Shown: positions 8,535-16,731 of the stretch, piece after piece | Numbering within the stretch: the stretch's first letter is position 1 | How the letters are laid out: every line of letters starts with the position of its first letter | From: Prevotellaceae bacterium UBA4361 | GTDB taxonomy: Bacteria; Bacteroidota; Bacteroidia; Bacteroidales; Bacteroidaceae | Reading direction: 5' to 3' | NCBI GenBank assembly: GCA_002393575.1 | Contig: DGSN01000072.1 | Coordinates: 1 to 64,000, forward strand | DNA length: 64,000 nt | The notes under the pieces: generated by a model | Database searches by the model: none | What the model was told of the DNA's origin: nothing | The model's input: only the letters and a program-made list of their open reading frames with translations | Program-made: the position numbers and the translations under genes

Positions 8535-11150
8535 TCACAGTTCTGCCAATTCAATCACCTTGTTGACAGCGTCTCTCAAGCCATCCACGTTCTTGCCACC
8601 AGCTGTAGCGAAGTGAGGCTGACCACCGCCACCACCTTGAATGAGCTTGGCAGCTTCACGGATAATCTTGCCAGCGTGCTTGCCTGCCTTCACGAGGTCG
8701 TCGGTAAATGCCACCGTCAGGTTTGGTTTCACACCTTCAGCCGCACCAAGTGCCACGAGCATATTCTCTGGGAACTGGGCACGGAGCTGGAAGGCAATGT
8801 CCTTGGCAGACTGAGCATCAGCAGGAATGACACCCGAAATCACCTTCACGCCATTCACCGTCTCGGCATTCTTGATGAGTTCCTTCTTCAGTTCCTGAGT
8901 AGCCTTTGCCTTGAATTCTTCCACACTCTTCTTCAGCTCTGCATTCTCTTCAATGGATTTCTGAATCGTGCCAACGAGGTCAGGCGCATTGTTGAAGAAA
9001 GAGCGCAACTGAAGCAACGTGTCCTGGAACTTGTCGAGCATCGTCTCCACAGCCTTGCCCGTGATGGCCTCAATGCGGCGAACACCAGCAGCAATGGAAC
9101 TCTCTGACGTGATTCGAACCATACCAATCTGACCGGTCGCCTTCACGTGGCAACCACCACAGAACTCAACCGACGTGCCAAACTGAACTACGCGCACCCT
9201 GTCGCCATACTTCTCGCCAAAGAGAGCGATGGCACCGAGTTTCTTTGCCTCTTCGATTGGATAGTCGCGATATTCCGTGAGAGGAATGTTCTGGCGAATC
9301 TTCTCGTTCACCAAGTGTTCCACCTCGCGAATCTGCTCAGGGGTCACTTTCTCGAAGTGGCTGAAGTCGAAGCGCAGATAGTCAGGAGTGACGAGCGAAC
9401 CCTTCTGCTCCACATGAGTGCCAAGCACCTGTCGCAGCGCCTCATCGAGCAAGTGCGTACAAGAGTGGTTTGCCTCCGTAGCACGACGTTTCTCCACATC
9501 CACACATGCCATGAATTCAGCCTCTGGCTGGTCTGGCAACTTGTCAACAATGTGGATGCTGAGGTTATTCTCCTTCTTCACATCAAGCACATTGATGGTT
9601 TCGTTCTCATTGACGAGCACACCCTGGTCGCCCACTTCACCACCCATCTCGGCATAGAAAGGAGTCGTGTCGAGCACCACCTCGTAAGCCGTGCTCTTCT
9701 TTGCCTTCACCTCACGATACTTGAGGATGTGGCAGGAGTATTCCGTATAGTCGTAACCCACGAACTGGCTCTCACCTTCAGCGAGCACCACCCAGTCGCC
9801 AGTCTCCACTTGTGCAGCATTGCGGGCACGGTCCTTCTGTTTCTTCATTTCAACATTGAAACCAGCCTCATCCACTGTCATGCCGTTTTCACGACAAATC
9901 AATTCGGTGAGGTCGAGAGGGAAACCGAAGGTGTCGAACAGCGTGAAAGCCTTGTCGCCAGCTATCTCTGTCTTGCCAGCAGCCTTCGTTTCCTCCATCA
10001 CGCCCGTGAGCAACTTGATACCGTTTTCGAGTGTGCGAAGGAAAGAGTCCTCCTCTTCCTTCATCACCTTCATGATGAGTTCCTTCTGTGCAGGAAGCTC
10101 AGGGAATGCCTCACCCATCTCTCCGATGAGAGTTGGCACAAGCTTATAGATGAATGCCTGCTTCTGTCCGAGGAACGTGTAACCATAACGAACAGCACGG
10201 CGCAGGATTCGACGAATCACATAACCAGCCTTGGCATTGCTTGGCAACTGACCGTCAGCAATGGAGAAGGCGATGGCACGCAAGTGGTCTGCAACGACAC
10301 GCATAGCCACGTCAGTCTTTTCCTCAGCGCCGTACTTGATGCCGCACATGTCGCTGAGCACCTTGATGATTGGTTGGAAAATGTCGGTGTCGTAGTTGGA
10401 ATGCTTGCCCTGCAAGGCACGAACCAAACGCTCGAATCCCATACCCGTGTCAATTACGTTCATGGCAAGCTTCTCCAGACTGCCATCAGCCTTGCGGTTG
10501 AACTGCATGAAGACGAGATTCCAGATTTCAATCACCTGCGGGTCGTCCTTGTTCACGAGTTCGCGTCCTGGCACCTTTGCCTTTTCTTCTGCGGTGCGCG
10601 AATCGAGATGGATTTCCGAACAAGGTCCACAAGGACCCGTGTCGCCCATTTCCCAGAAGTTGTCGTGCTTGTTACCATTGATGATGTGGTCAGCAGGCAC
10701 GTGCTTCAACCAGTACTGTGCAGCCTCGTTGTCGCGCTCGATGTTCTCTTCAGGAGAACCCTCGAACACCGTCACGTAGAGGTCCTCAGGGTTGAGTTTG
10801 AGCACATCCACCAAGTACTCCCAAGCCATGTCGATGGCTCCTTCCTTGAAGTAGTCGCCAAACGACCAGTTGCCGAGCATCTCGAACATGGTGTGGTGAT
10901 AAGTGTCGTGACCCACCTCTTCCAAGTCGTTATGCTTGCCACTCACGCGCAGACACTTCTGTGTGTCGGCACGGCGACGAGGCTCTGGGTCGGTTGTACC
11001 TAAGATAATGTCCTTCCACTGGTTCATACCTGCATTGGTGAACATCAGCGTAGGGTCATCCTTGATAACCATTGGCGCACTTGGCACAATGGCATGTCCC
11101 TTGCTTTCAAAGTATTTTTTGAAAGACTCGCGTATTTCTTTTGCTGTCAT
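8535..11150 (-). CDS. alaS: Alanine--tRNA ligase
   Basis: The 871-residue class II synthetase begins MTAKEIRESFKKYFESKGH. It holds the aminoacylation core (FTNAGMNQWKDI, HHTMFEMLGNWSFGDYFKEG, GFERLVRALQGKHSNYDTD), the editing-domain zinc ligands (NHSCTHLL and EFCGGCHVKATGQIG) and the C-terminal glycine-rich C-Ala block (IQGGGGGQPHFATAGGKN). It charges tRNA-Ala and clears mischarged Ser/Gly. Length and all domains are complete. A TAACTTTG promoter lies 70 bp upstream on the minus strand. The 618-residue frame on the other strand is its shadow. Confidence 0.98.
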   Translation of the reverse strand: MTAKEIRESFKKYFESKGHAIVPSAPMVIKDDPTLMFTNAGMNQWKDIILGTTDPEPRRRADTQKCLRVSGKHNDLEEVGHDTYHHTMFEMLGNWSFGDYFKEGAIDMAWEYLVDVLKLNPEDLYVTVFEGSPEENIERDNEAAQYWLKHVPADHIINGNKHDNFWEMGDTGPCGPCSEIHLDSRTAEEKAKVPGRELVNKDDPQVIEIWNLVFMQFNRKADGSLEKLAMNVIDTGMGFERLVRALQGKHSNYDTDIFQPIIKVLSDMCGIKYGAEEKTDVAMRVVADHLRAIAFSIADGQLPSNAKAGYVIRRILRRAVRYGYTFLGQKQAFIYKLVPTLIGEMGEAFPELPAQKELIMKVMKEEEDSFLRTLENGIKLLTGVMEETKAAGKTEIAGDKAFTLFDTFGFPLDLTELICRENGMTVDEAGFNVEMKKQKDRARNAAQVETGDWVVLAEGESQFVGYDYTEYSCHILKYREVKAKKSTAYEVVLDTTPFYAEMGGEVGDQGVLVNENETINVLDVKKENNLSIHIVDKLPDQPEAEFMACVDVEKRRATEANHSCTHLLDEALRQVLGTHVEQKGSLVTPDYLRFDFSHFEKVTPEQIREVEHLVNEKIRQNIPLTEYRDYPIEEAKKLGAIALFGEKYGDRVRVVQFGTSVEFCGGCHVKATGQIGMVRITSESSIAAGVRRIEAITGKAVETMLDKFQDTLLQLRSFFNNAPDLVGTIQKSIEENAELKKSVEEFKAKATQELKKELIKNAETVNGVKVISGVIPADAQSAKDIAFQLRAQFPENMLVALGAAEGVKPNLTVAFTDDLVKAGKHAGKIIREAAKLIQGGGGGQPHFATAGGKNVDGLRDAVNKVIELAEL

Positions 11151-11219
11151 AATCTAAATTTGCAAATCCTTTTACCCGTATGAAAAAGATTCATACACGT
11201 CATTTTTCGAAAAACGCTG

Positions 11220-11227
11220 CAAAGTTA
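11220..11227 (-). promoter_or_regulatory. Bacteroidetes -7 box for alaS
   Basis: The complement reads TAACTTTG, a match to TAnnTTTG, about 70 bp before the alaS start. Confidence 0.7.
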
Positions 11228-11343
11228 CACATTTTTATCCATTTAGCAAGTGAGAGCGAATGAAAAAAGAATGCAATTATTGAAGCTCAAGGTTTAGATT
11301 GCACTTCTAAGTTATCGTAAAAAAAAATTGATACAATTTTTTC

Positions 11344-11555
11344 GGAAAGAAATTATAACAAATTAGAATAATTATATCAGAAATAATATGTATTAGTTTT
11401 TTATGTCCCACGGAAAGAATGGAAAGAACGGAAATCTTTGCTCGGCGAAACCAATTATTCGTAAATTTTTTCATAATTAATTCGCAGTCAATTCGCATTA
11501 AACACAAAAACAATTTTCTTGGAGTAATTATGATAATTATTCTAATTTCTTTCCT
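11344..11555. repeat. Larger MITE-like element related to the 3877-3982 copy
   Basis: The right terminal repeat (11534-11555) is identical to the 22-nt end of the 3.9 kb element. The left end (11344-11374) is the same sequence inverted, with about ten extra bases inside. Internal words (around TCAGAAATAATATG and TTGGAGTAATTAT) are shared with the shorter copy, but the middle holds about 100 extra bases. No frame in it looks real. The flank to 11601 matches 1823-1878. Confidence 0.75.
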
Positions 11556-11694
11556 AAGACAACAAGTGTCATTTATACCAAGTTATTATTTCATTGTTCC
11601 TAAAGGACTTCAATATCACTTTAGCTTCTCCTCTGCCACCTTCACAGCTATTCGCACGAACGTTCGTTTTGATTTCTGCGGACGTTCATACAAA

Positions 11695-11742
11695 AGAAAA
11701 TGGACGTTCAAACGAAACACTTTGAACGTCCATTCTCTTTTT
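11695..11742 (-). terminator. Bidirectional terminator hairpin next to a glycosyltransferase stop
   Basis: A perfect 14-bp inverted repeat (11699-11712 with 11721-11734) has A-rich and T-rich sides. On the minus strand it ends the glycosyltransferase at 11741. The arm word GGACGTTCAAA also appears in neighbouring palindromes (11650-11690), so it belongs to the same repeat-rich intergenic DNA. Confidence 0.75.
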
Positions 11743-12619
11743 ACAAGCTCAGGTAATAACAAAGCTTATACCAGTTGAAGAGGGAAACACTCGGCCTGTT
11801 GCTGCAAAGATTCTTGCGGACCAAGGCACGAGTCAACACGCTCAGCAACTTGACGATGAGTACCACGCCCGTGATTTTCAGCCAGCGCACGGTGCGGAGC
11901 AGGCGAACATTGTCGCCAAAGAGCGATTCGTGCTTTTTCAGTGTGCGAAGCGCCTCCTCGGTCTTTGCCACAAACACGGGGTTCGACTCGATGTCGTTGT
12001 TCTGCAAAGGATTGTCAATGAAGAAAATTTCATACCCCTTCTCTTTCACCTGCATTCCGAAGAGCACGTCCTCATAACCATAGTCGGTGAAGGTCTCATC
12101 GAACTTCACATCGTCGAACACCTTTTTCTTGATGACGAAGCAGAAGGAACTGAATGGAGCCTTGGGGTTGGCATTGAGCTTGTCTGCCTTCATGATTTTC
12201 TCCGACTCCAGTTCGTATTTATATCGAAGGTTGTTGGCTTTCAGCCCCATGTCCATTGGGTGCATCATGCCGCCACACACCACGTCGTGCTGTTCCATCA
12301 CCTTCAGGTAGGCTTCGAGGAATTGAAGATAAACCACTTGACCATCGCAATCCATGAACATGAGGTAATCATACTTGGCTTTCTTCGCCAGGAAATTACG
12401 AATGGCAGCACGCCCAAGGTTTTCCTTCAAGGCTATATACTGGCAATGCTCCATCTTGCCGATTTCTGCATTTTCTTTCTCCAGCTTGGCATCAGTGGAT
12501 GCATCGTCGGCAACAATGATTTCGAAATTCACGTTCTGATGAAGTGCCTGTTCGCATAAAGCTTGAACAAGTTTTGTGCAATTAAAGTTATAGACAGGTA
12601 TTAGAATTGATAAAGACAT
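11741..12619 (-). CDS. Family 2 glycosyltransferase
   Basis: The 292-residue protein starts MSLSILIPVYNFN and has the GT-A nucleotide-binding pattern: ADDASTD near residue 38-44 and the metal-binding DCD in FMDCDGQVVY. A conserved YGYEDVLFGMQV block follows, a typical acceptor-site ED motif. One C-terminal hydrophobic patch (VVLIVKLLSVLTRALV) may dock it at the membrane. It probably adds a sugar to a surface polysaccharide or lipid carrier; the donor and acceptor cannot be read from sequence. It is divergent from three further GT2 genes and is a clear paralogue of the one at 13572, which has the same ILIPxYNx, DDAST, LGRAxIRN and YGYED blocks. Confidence 0.88.
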   Translation of the reverse strand: MSLSILIPVYNFNCTKLVQALCEQALHQNVNFEIIVADDASTDAKLEKENAEIGKMEHCQYIALKENLGRAAIRNFLAKKAKYDYLMFMDCDGQVVYLQFLEAYLKVMEQHDVVCGGMMHPMDMGLKANNLRYKYELESEKIMKADKLNANPKAPFSSFCFVIKKKVFDDVKFDETFTDYGYEDVLFGMQVKEKGYEIFFIDNPLQNNDIESNPVFVAKTEEALRTLKKHESLFGDNVRLLRTVRWLKITGVVLIVKLLSVLTRALVRKNLCSNRPSVSLFNWYKLCYYLSL

Positions 12620-12727
12620 AAGTTCTATTGATGAATTGAGTGTTCAAAATTAACGTTTTTTTTTCACTCAATGTATTTTTTCAACAAAAAACTTGCAGCG
12701 TTGTACTAAACAGTGCAATTTTTTCGT

Positions 12728-12735
12728 TATTTTTG
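12728..12735 (+). promoter_or_regulatory. Bacteroidetes -7 box TATTTTTG
   Basis: It matches TAnnTTTG and lies 20 bp before the ATG at 12755. This placement is why I chose 12755 rather than the upstream in-frame ATG at 12713. Confidence 0.6.
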
Positions 12736-12754
12736 TCAAAAACTAATCCGTGAA

Positions 12755-13579
12755 ATGTTGAAACTCGATGTTCTCATCTGCACCATCGATGCAGGAATCC
12801 AGCATGTCCCGAAGGTTCTGCTCGAACCCGCGGAAGGGGTATTCTATGTCGTGTCGATGCAATACACCGAGGATCATTTTCTGCAACAAGTGCCTGAGGT
12901 TCTGAAGCAACGTGCCGACGTGAAACTATGCTACCTGCAAGGACGAGGACTTTCACGCAATCGCAACATGGCACTGAGCCACGCCACCTCCGACATTCTG
13001 CTCATTGCCGACGACGACGAACGGCTCACGAAGGAAGGCATCGAGAGCATCATAGCCACTTACGAGCAGCAACCCCAACTCGACATTGCTCTCTTTCGGA
13101 TGACGGACGAACAAGGCCGTTTCTTCAAGCGATACCCCAACCAGCAGATGCCTTACGAAAAGGCTGTGAAGCAGGGCTATTACGTTGCTTCGTGGGAAAT
13201 GACAATGCGGCGAACTGTGGTGGAAAAGGGATTGCGCTTCAACCCGCTGTTTGGTTTGGGTTCAGAGCAACTGGCTTGTGGCGAAGAGGATGTCTTTCTG
13301 AAAGATGCACTCGACCAAGGACTGCGGATTGACTGCGTGCCCATCGTGATTGGCAGTACCGACCCGCACACCACGGGTGAACTATTCACAACATCGCCCA
13401 AGGTGCAACGCTCCAAAGGTGCCACCTTCGCCTATTGCTATGGCACGGTCAACGCCCTCTTTCGCTGCGCCAAAGAGTCGCTCCACCATTTCGTCTTTCA
13501 CGGCAAAAACCCTTTTCCATTGTTCTGGAACCAATGGAAAGGCATACAGTATGTGAAACGGAAACACGATCATGTCTAA
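12755..13579 (+). CDS. Family 2 glycosyltransferase
   Basis: The 274-residue product begins MLKLDVLICTIDAGIQ. It has the pattern of GT2 enzymes: GLSRNRNMALSHA, then the metal-binding ADDDERL (DDD), then a GSEQLACGEEDVFLKDALDQ acceptor block. Unlike its neighbours it lacks a standard N-terminal IPTYN motif, so it belongs to another subgroup. It overlaps the next gene by 8 bp, so the two are translationally coupled. Role: a cytoplasmic sugar transferase in surface glycan assembly (family knowledge); substrate unknown. Confidence 0.83.
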   Translation: MLKLDVLICTIDAGIQHVPKVLLEPAEGVFYVVSMQYTEDHFLQQVPEVLKQRADVKLCYLQGRGLSRNRNMALSHATSDILLIADDDERLTKEGIESIIATYEQQPQLDIALFRMTDEQGRFFKRYPNQQMPYEKAVKQGYYVASWEMTMRRTVVEKGLRFNPLFGLGSEQLACGEEDVFLKDALDQGLRIDCVPIVIGSTDPHTTGELFTTSPKVQRSKGATFAYCYGTVNALFRCAKESLHHFVFHGKNPFPLFWNQWKGIQYVKRKHDHV

Positions 13580-14474
13580 ACTATCTATACTCATCCCCAC
13601 ATACAACTACGACGTTAGCCAGTTGGTACACGACCTGCTTTCCCTCAGCGAAAAGGAGCAGGTGGATGCCGACATCACCGTTGGCGACGACGCATCCACC
13701 GATGCCCACTGCATCCAGCAGAACCAAGCGTTGGAGCGTCTGCCCCATGTGAGAATCATAAACAACAAGCACAACTTGGGACGGGCAGAAATCCGCAACC
13801 GCTTGGCGCAAGAATGTCAGGGAGAATGGATTCTTTTCATCGACAGCGATGCACAAGTGCCACCCGAGTTCTCGCTCAAGAGCTACTTGGAGGAAGGGAA
13901 ACGGAGCGAGGTGGTGTGTGGCGGACTCTATCATCCTGCCACCAATCCGATGCCCGAAGCCAGCCTTCGCTTCAAGTACGAACGCCGTGCAGACCAAAGG
14001 CGTTCGGCTGAAATTCGAAGCAAAACGCCTTATCAACATCTCACCACCTTCAACATCTTCATTCGTCGCAGCACTTTTCTCCAGATACAGTTCGACAAAG
14101 ACTGCAAGGAATATGGGTATGAGGACGCACTGTTTGGTGCAGAACTGAAAAAGCGCAACATCAGCATTTCGCACATCAACAATCCGCTCATCCATCTCGG
14201 TCTGGAGCCCAACGCCATCTATTTGCAGAAGGCAGAGACCGCTCTCCGCACCTTGGTGGGATTGCAGGGAAAGATGCAAGGACTGAGCCATGTGGAGAAT
14301 GCAGCACACAAACTGGAACAATTCCATGTGGCAGCTATCTTCAAGGACTGTTTCCTCCTCTTTTCGCCCCTGCTACGCAAAAATCTTCTCAGCGACCATC
14401 CCTACCTCTTCCTCTTCTCCCTTTATAAGTTAGGTTATTATCTCAACATCAAAAAGAGTGAAAAGCTTCGGTAA
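13572..14474 (+). CDS. Family 2 glycosyltransferase
   Basis: The 300-residue product starts MSKLSILIPTYNYDVSQLV. It carries GDDASTD, LGRAEIRNRLA, the DSD metal site in FIDSDAQVPP and the YGYEDALFGAEL block. It is paralogous to the minus-strand enzyme at 11741. It overlaps the preceding gene by 8 bp. A C-terminal hydrophobic stretch (LLFSPLLRKNLLS) may associate with the membrane. Sugar specificity is unknown. Confidence 0.88.
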   Translation: MSKLSILIPTYNYDVSQLVHDLLSLSEKEQVDADITVGDDASTDAHCIQQNQALERLPHVRIINNKHNLGRAEIRNRLAQECQGEWILFIDSDAQVPPEFSLKSYLEEGKRSEVVCGGLYHPATNPMPEASLRFKYERRADQRRSAEIRSKTPYQHLTTFNIFIRRSTFLQIQFDKDCKEYGYEDALFGAELKKRNISISHINNPLIHLGLEPNAIYLQKAETALRTLVGLQGKMQGLSHVENAAHKLEQFHVAAIFKDCFLLFSPLLRKNLLSDHPYLFLFSLYKLGYYLNIKKSEKLR

Positions 14475-14584
14475 GTTAAAAATTAAAAGTCAAAAGTTTA
14501 GAATGCCAATGAGCTGCGACTTCTTAACTTTCAACGATTAACTTTTAACTCTCCAAGACTTTTCACGCTTCACGTTTTTTTCCA

Positions 14585-15532
14585 ATGCAACAAAGCACCT
14601 TTCTTCTCACCATCGTTGTTCCCTTTCTGAATCGTTCCAACTATTTGCCGCATACCCTGCAAAGCATAGCAAAAACGAACCAACGTCCACCACTGCACCT
14701 AATACTGGTTGACAATGGTTCGACGGACAATTCAGTAGAAGTGTGCGAACGCTTTGCTGCCGCCAATCGCTCGTCGGATTTCATCATCACCCTCACATCA
14801 GAACCAACCGCAGGTGCCTACGCTGCCCGCAACAAGGGGTTGGCTCTCTGCACTACACCTTATATATATTTCTTCGACTCCGACGATGAATTTGATGCTG
14901 ACTTCTTCACCTATCTCACCCCCGAACTGAAAAAAGCAGCCGACGAACAACTCGATTTGCTCGCTCTGACCACTCGGCAGCGTGTGGAAGGAAAAACCGT
15001 GGTGCGCCAATTCCGAGAGACATCCGACGTGACGGCGCAAATCCTCATTTCGCATCTTGCCACGCAATCGATGCTATTCCGCACGGAATTTCTGCGCCAA
15101 ATAGGTGGTTGGACCTCAGTCCGCGTGTGGGACGACTGGGAACTGGGTGTGCGTGCCCTACTCCATCGCCCACGAATGCGTTGGTATGTGGATCATCCTT
15201 TCCACTTCATCGATGTACACCCCGACAGCATCACGGGTGGCAACTTCTCTTCCCGCTATGAGCGACAACTCGATGTCCTGCGCGTCGTGCATCAGCAACT
15301 GTCTGCATCGTCCGACCTCCAAGCACTCTACTACCGCCACTGCATCCTGGCAGGACAACTGTTGCGAGAAAAGAATCCGTCTGCTGTGAAAGAATGTACA
15401 CAGCAGACGGACGAACTTTTTCCAAAAGAGAAAAACCTTTTCGGACGTTTTCTCAAGCAATACGTTGCATTCGGTTTCCGTGGAGCATGGAAACTCGCTT
15501 ATCTTGCATGCAACGTTATGAATGAAAAATGA
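14585..15532 (+). CDS. Family 2 glycosyltransferase
   Basis: The 315-residue product has the N-terminal GT2 core: TIVVPFLNRSNYLPHTLQSI, VDNGSTDNSVEV, AGAYAARNKGLALC and a metal-binding FFDSDDEFD. A WDDWELGVRALLH block follows. It begins 110 bp after the previous gene; that gap holds a TTAAAAATTAAAAG / TTAACTTTTAAC modular repeat ending in TTTTCACGCTTCACG. The last residues (VMNEK) are encoded where the GAATGAA repeat begins, so the repeat supplies the stop codon. It is probably part of the same surface glycan cluster. Confidence 0.87.
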   Translation: MQQSTFLLTIVVPFLNRSNYLPHTLQSIAKTNQRPPLHLILVDNGSTDNSVEVCERFAAANRSSDFIITLTSEPTAGAYAARNKGLALCTTPYIYFFDSDDEFDADFFTYLTPELKKAADEQLDLLALTTRQRVEGKTVVRQFRETSDVTAQILISHLATQSMLFRTEFLRQIGGWTSVRVWDDWELGVRALLHRPRMRWYVDHPFHFIDVHPDSITGGNFSSRYERQLDVLRVVHQQLSASSDLQALYYRHCILAGQLLREKNPSAVKECTQQTDELFPKEKNLFGRFLKQYVAFGFRGAWKLAYLACNVMNEK

Positions 15533-15656
15533 AGAATGGTTACTATGCTTAAATGAAGAATGAAGAATATATTTTACTCTGCTTATTGGATGAGTAACTT
15601 TAATTCTACATTCTACATTCTTCATTCTTCATTCTTCATTTTATTATTCTTCATTT
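15522..15656. repeat. Palindromic repeat with (GAATGAA)n arms and ATTGGATGAGTAA core
   Basis: AATGAAGAATGAAGAAT arms on the left and ATTCTTCATTCTTCA on the right flank a core running from TATTTTACTCTGC to TTGGATGAGTAACTTTAATTC. The same core and arms occur at 27664-27806 and, with changes, at 37926-38034. The element spans the gap between two convergent genes and reaches into both 3' ends. Confidence 0.85.
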
Positions 15657-16486
15657 TTCAACTCTCCCAAGTCGTAAGTAATCGTGTTGTTCTCTGCTTT
15701 TGAAATGTCCACATAAGTGCTTTCCGTCTTTTTCCAGAACCAGTAAAGCATAGCAACACATGCAAGGATAGTGACGACCATGAGGGCAGTTGCAGTGCCA
15801 TGCCCCAACATCGAATCAAATGTCATGTCATTCGCTTTGTCGCCATAGATATTCATCAGCAGCACAGAGAACGAGTTGTTCAGAATGTGGCAAAGGGTAG
15901 TAAGGACAAGACTGCCTGTGCGATAATAAACCACACCGAACACCACTCCCAAGAAACCTGCAAACGGAACCTGCGCAGGATTGCCATGAGCCATACCGAA
16001 GATGAACGCAGAAACAAGAATTACCACCCAAGGATTCAATCCCTTCTTCAGCAACGGACGCATGATACCGCCACGGAAAACGATTTCCTCACAGATAGGC
16101 CCGAACACACCTATTGCCAAAAAGCCAAGCACATTCTTCGACATACCCATGAACAGTTCTTCCATCCAGTTCTCCAGTTCCAATTGCTCAGTCATGATGT
16201 TGAAACCAACCAATCCCAACACCACAGCAACCACACCAATCAGTGCAGCCTCATACTTGCAACCCACACTTTTGAACGAACTCCGAAGGTCGTATGGAGG
16301 CATAATCATCAGCACAACAGCCGTGATGATAGAAGACACCAGCAGCGTCACAGACATCCAAAACGACTTGTCAGCATTGGGATTAATGGCAAGAGCCATT
16401 CCTAACGGCAGAGAGGCAACCACCTGCACCAACAAGTAAATGATAAAAGCCACAAAAGGCCAAACAAATGCTTTTACGTATTTCAT
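15644..16486 (-). CDS. CPBP family intramembrane metalloprotease
   Basis: The 280-residue integral membrane protein has about eight hydrophobic segments. The Abi/CPBP motifs are in order: EEIVFRGGIMRPLL (motif 1, EExxxR), FGMAHGNPAQ (motif 2, H) and HILNNSF (motif 3, HxxxN). Members are CAAX-protease relatives that act within the inner membrane; the substrate here is unknown. The last four residues (KNEE) and the stop lie in an AAAATGAAGAATAA stretch of the adjacent repeat. A TAACTTTG promoter precedes it on the minus strand. Confidence 0.88.
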   Translation of the reverse strand: MKYVKAFVWPFVAFIIYLLVQVVASLPLGMALAINPNADKSFWMSVTLLVSSIITAVVLMIMPPYDLRSSFKSVGCKYEAALIGVVAVVLGLVGFNIMTEQLELENWMEELFMGMSKNVLGFLAIGVFGPICEEIVFRGGIMRPLLKKGLNPWVVILVSAFIFGMAHGNPAQVPFAGFLGVVFGVVYYRTGSLVLTTLCHILNNSFSVLLMNIYGDKANDMTFDSMLGHGTATALMVVTILACVAMLYWFWKKTESTYVDISKAENNTITYDLGELKNEE

Positions 16487-16526
16487 TTCTGTTCCTTTTT
16501 ATTCTTATTTCAATAAAAAATCGGGG

Positions 16527-16534
16527 CAAAGTTA
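16527..16534 (-). promoter_or_regulatory. Bacteroidetes -7 box for the CPBP protease gene
   Basis: The complement reads TAACTTTG, 41 bp before the start at 16486. Confidence 0.65.
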
Positions 16535-16672
16535 CAATATAAATTGGAATAGCACAAACAAATCCAAATTAAATAAAGAAGGAAAAAGCTACTTTCTTCC
16601 TCTCAAGTTCAGCGTTTCTCCGCCGAAGCCCATTTTTTTACCCTTCCATCATCATTCATCATTTTTAATTCT

Positions 16673-16680
16673 TAACTTTG
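16673..16680 (+). promoter_or_regulatory. Bacteroidetes -7 box for the esterase gene
   Basis: TAACTTTG lies 52 bp before the ATG at 16732. Together with the box at 16527-16534 it makes a divergent promoter pair. Confidence 0.7.
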
Positions 16681-16731
16681 CAGGCAAATATACTAAAAAA
16701 CTGAAACCTAATCATTATTACTAACATCACA

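Noticed and set aside
9147..11003. 618-codon open frame on the plus strand
   Set aside because: It is antisense to alaS, has no domain signature, is rich in His/Leu/Val runs, and has no promoter of its own.
11970..12000. GGGTTCGACTCG resembling a tRNA T-arm
   Set aside because: It lies inside a glycosyltransferase gene and no acceptor or anticodon stem can be formed around it.
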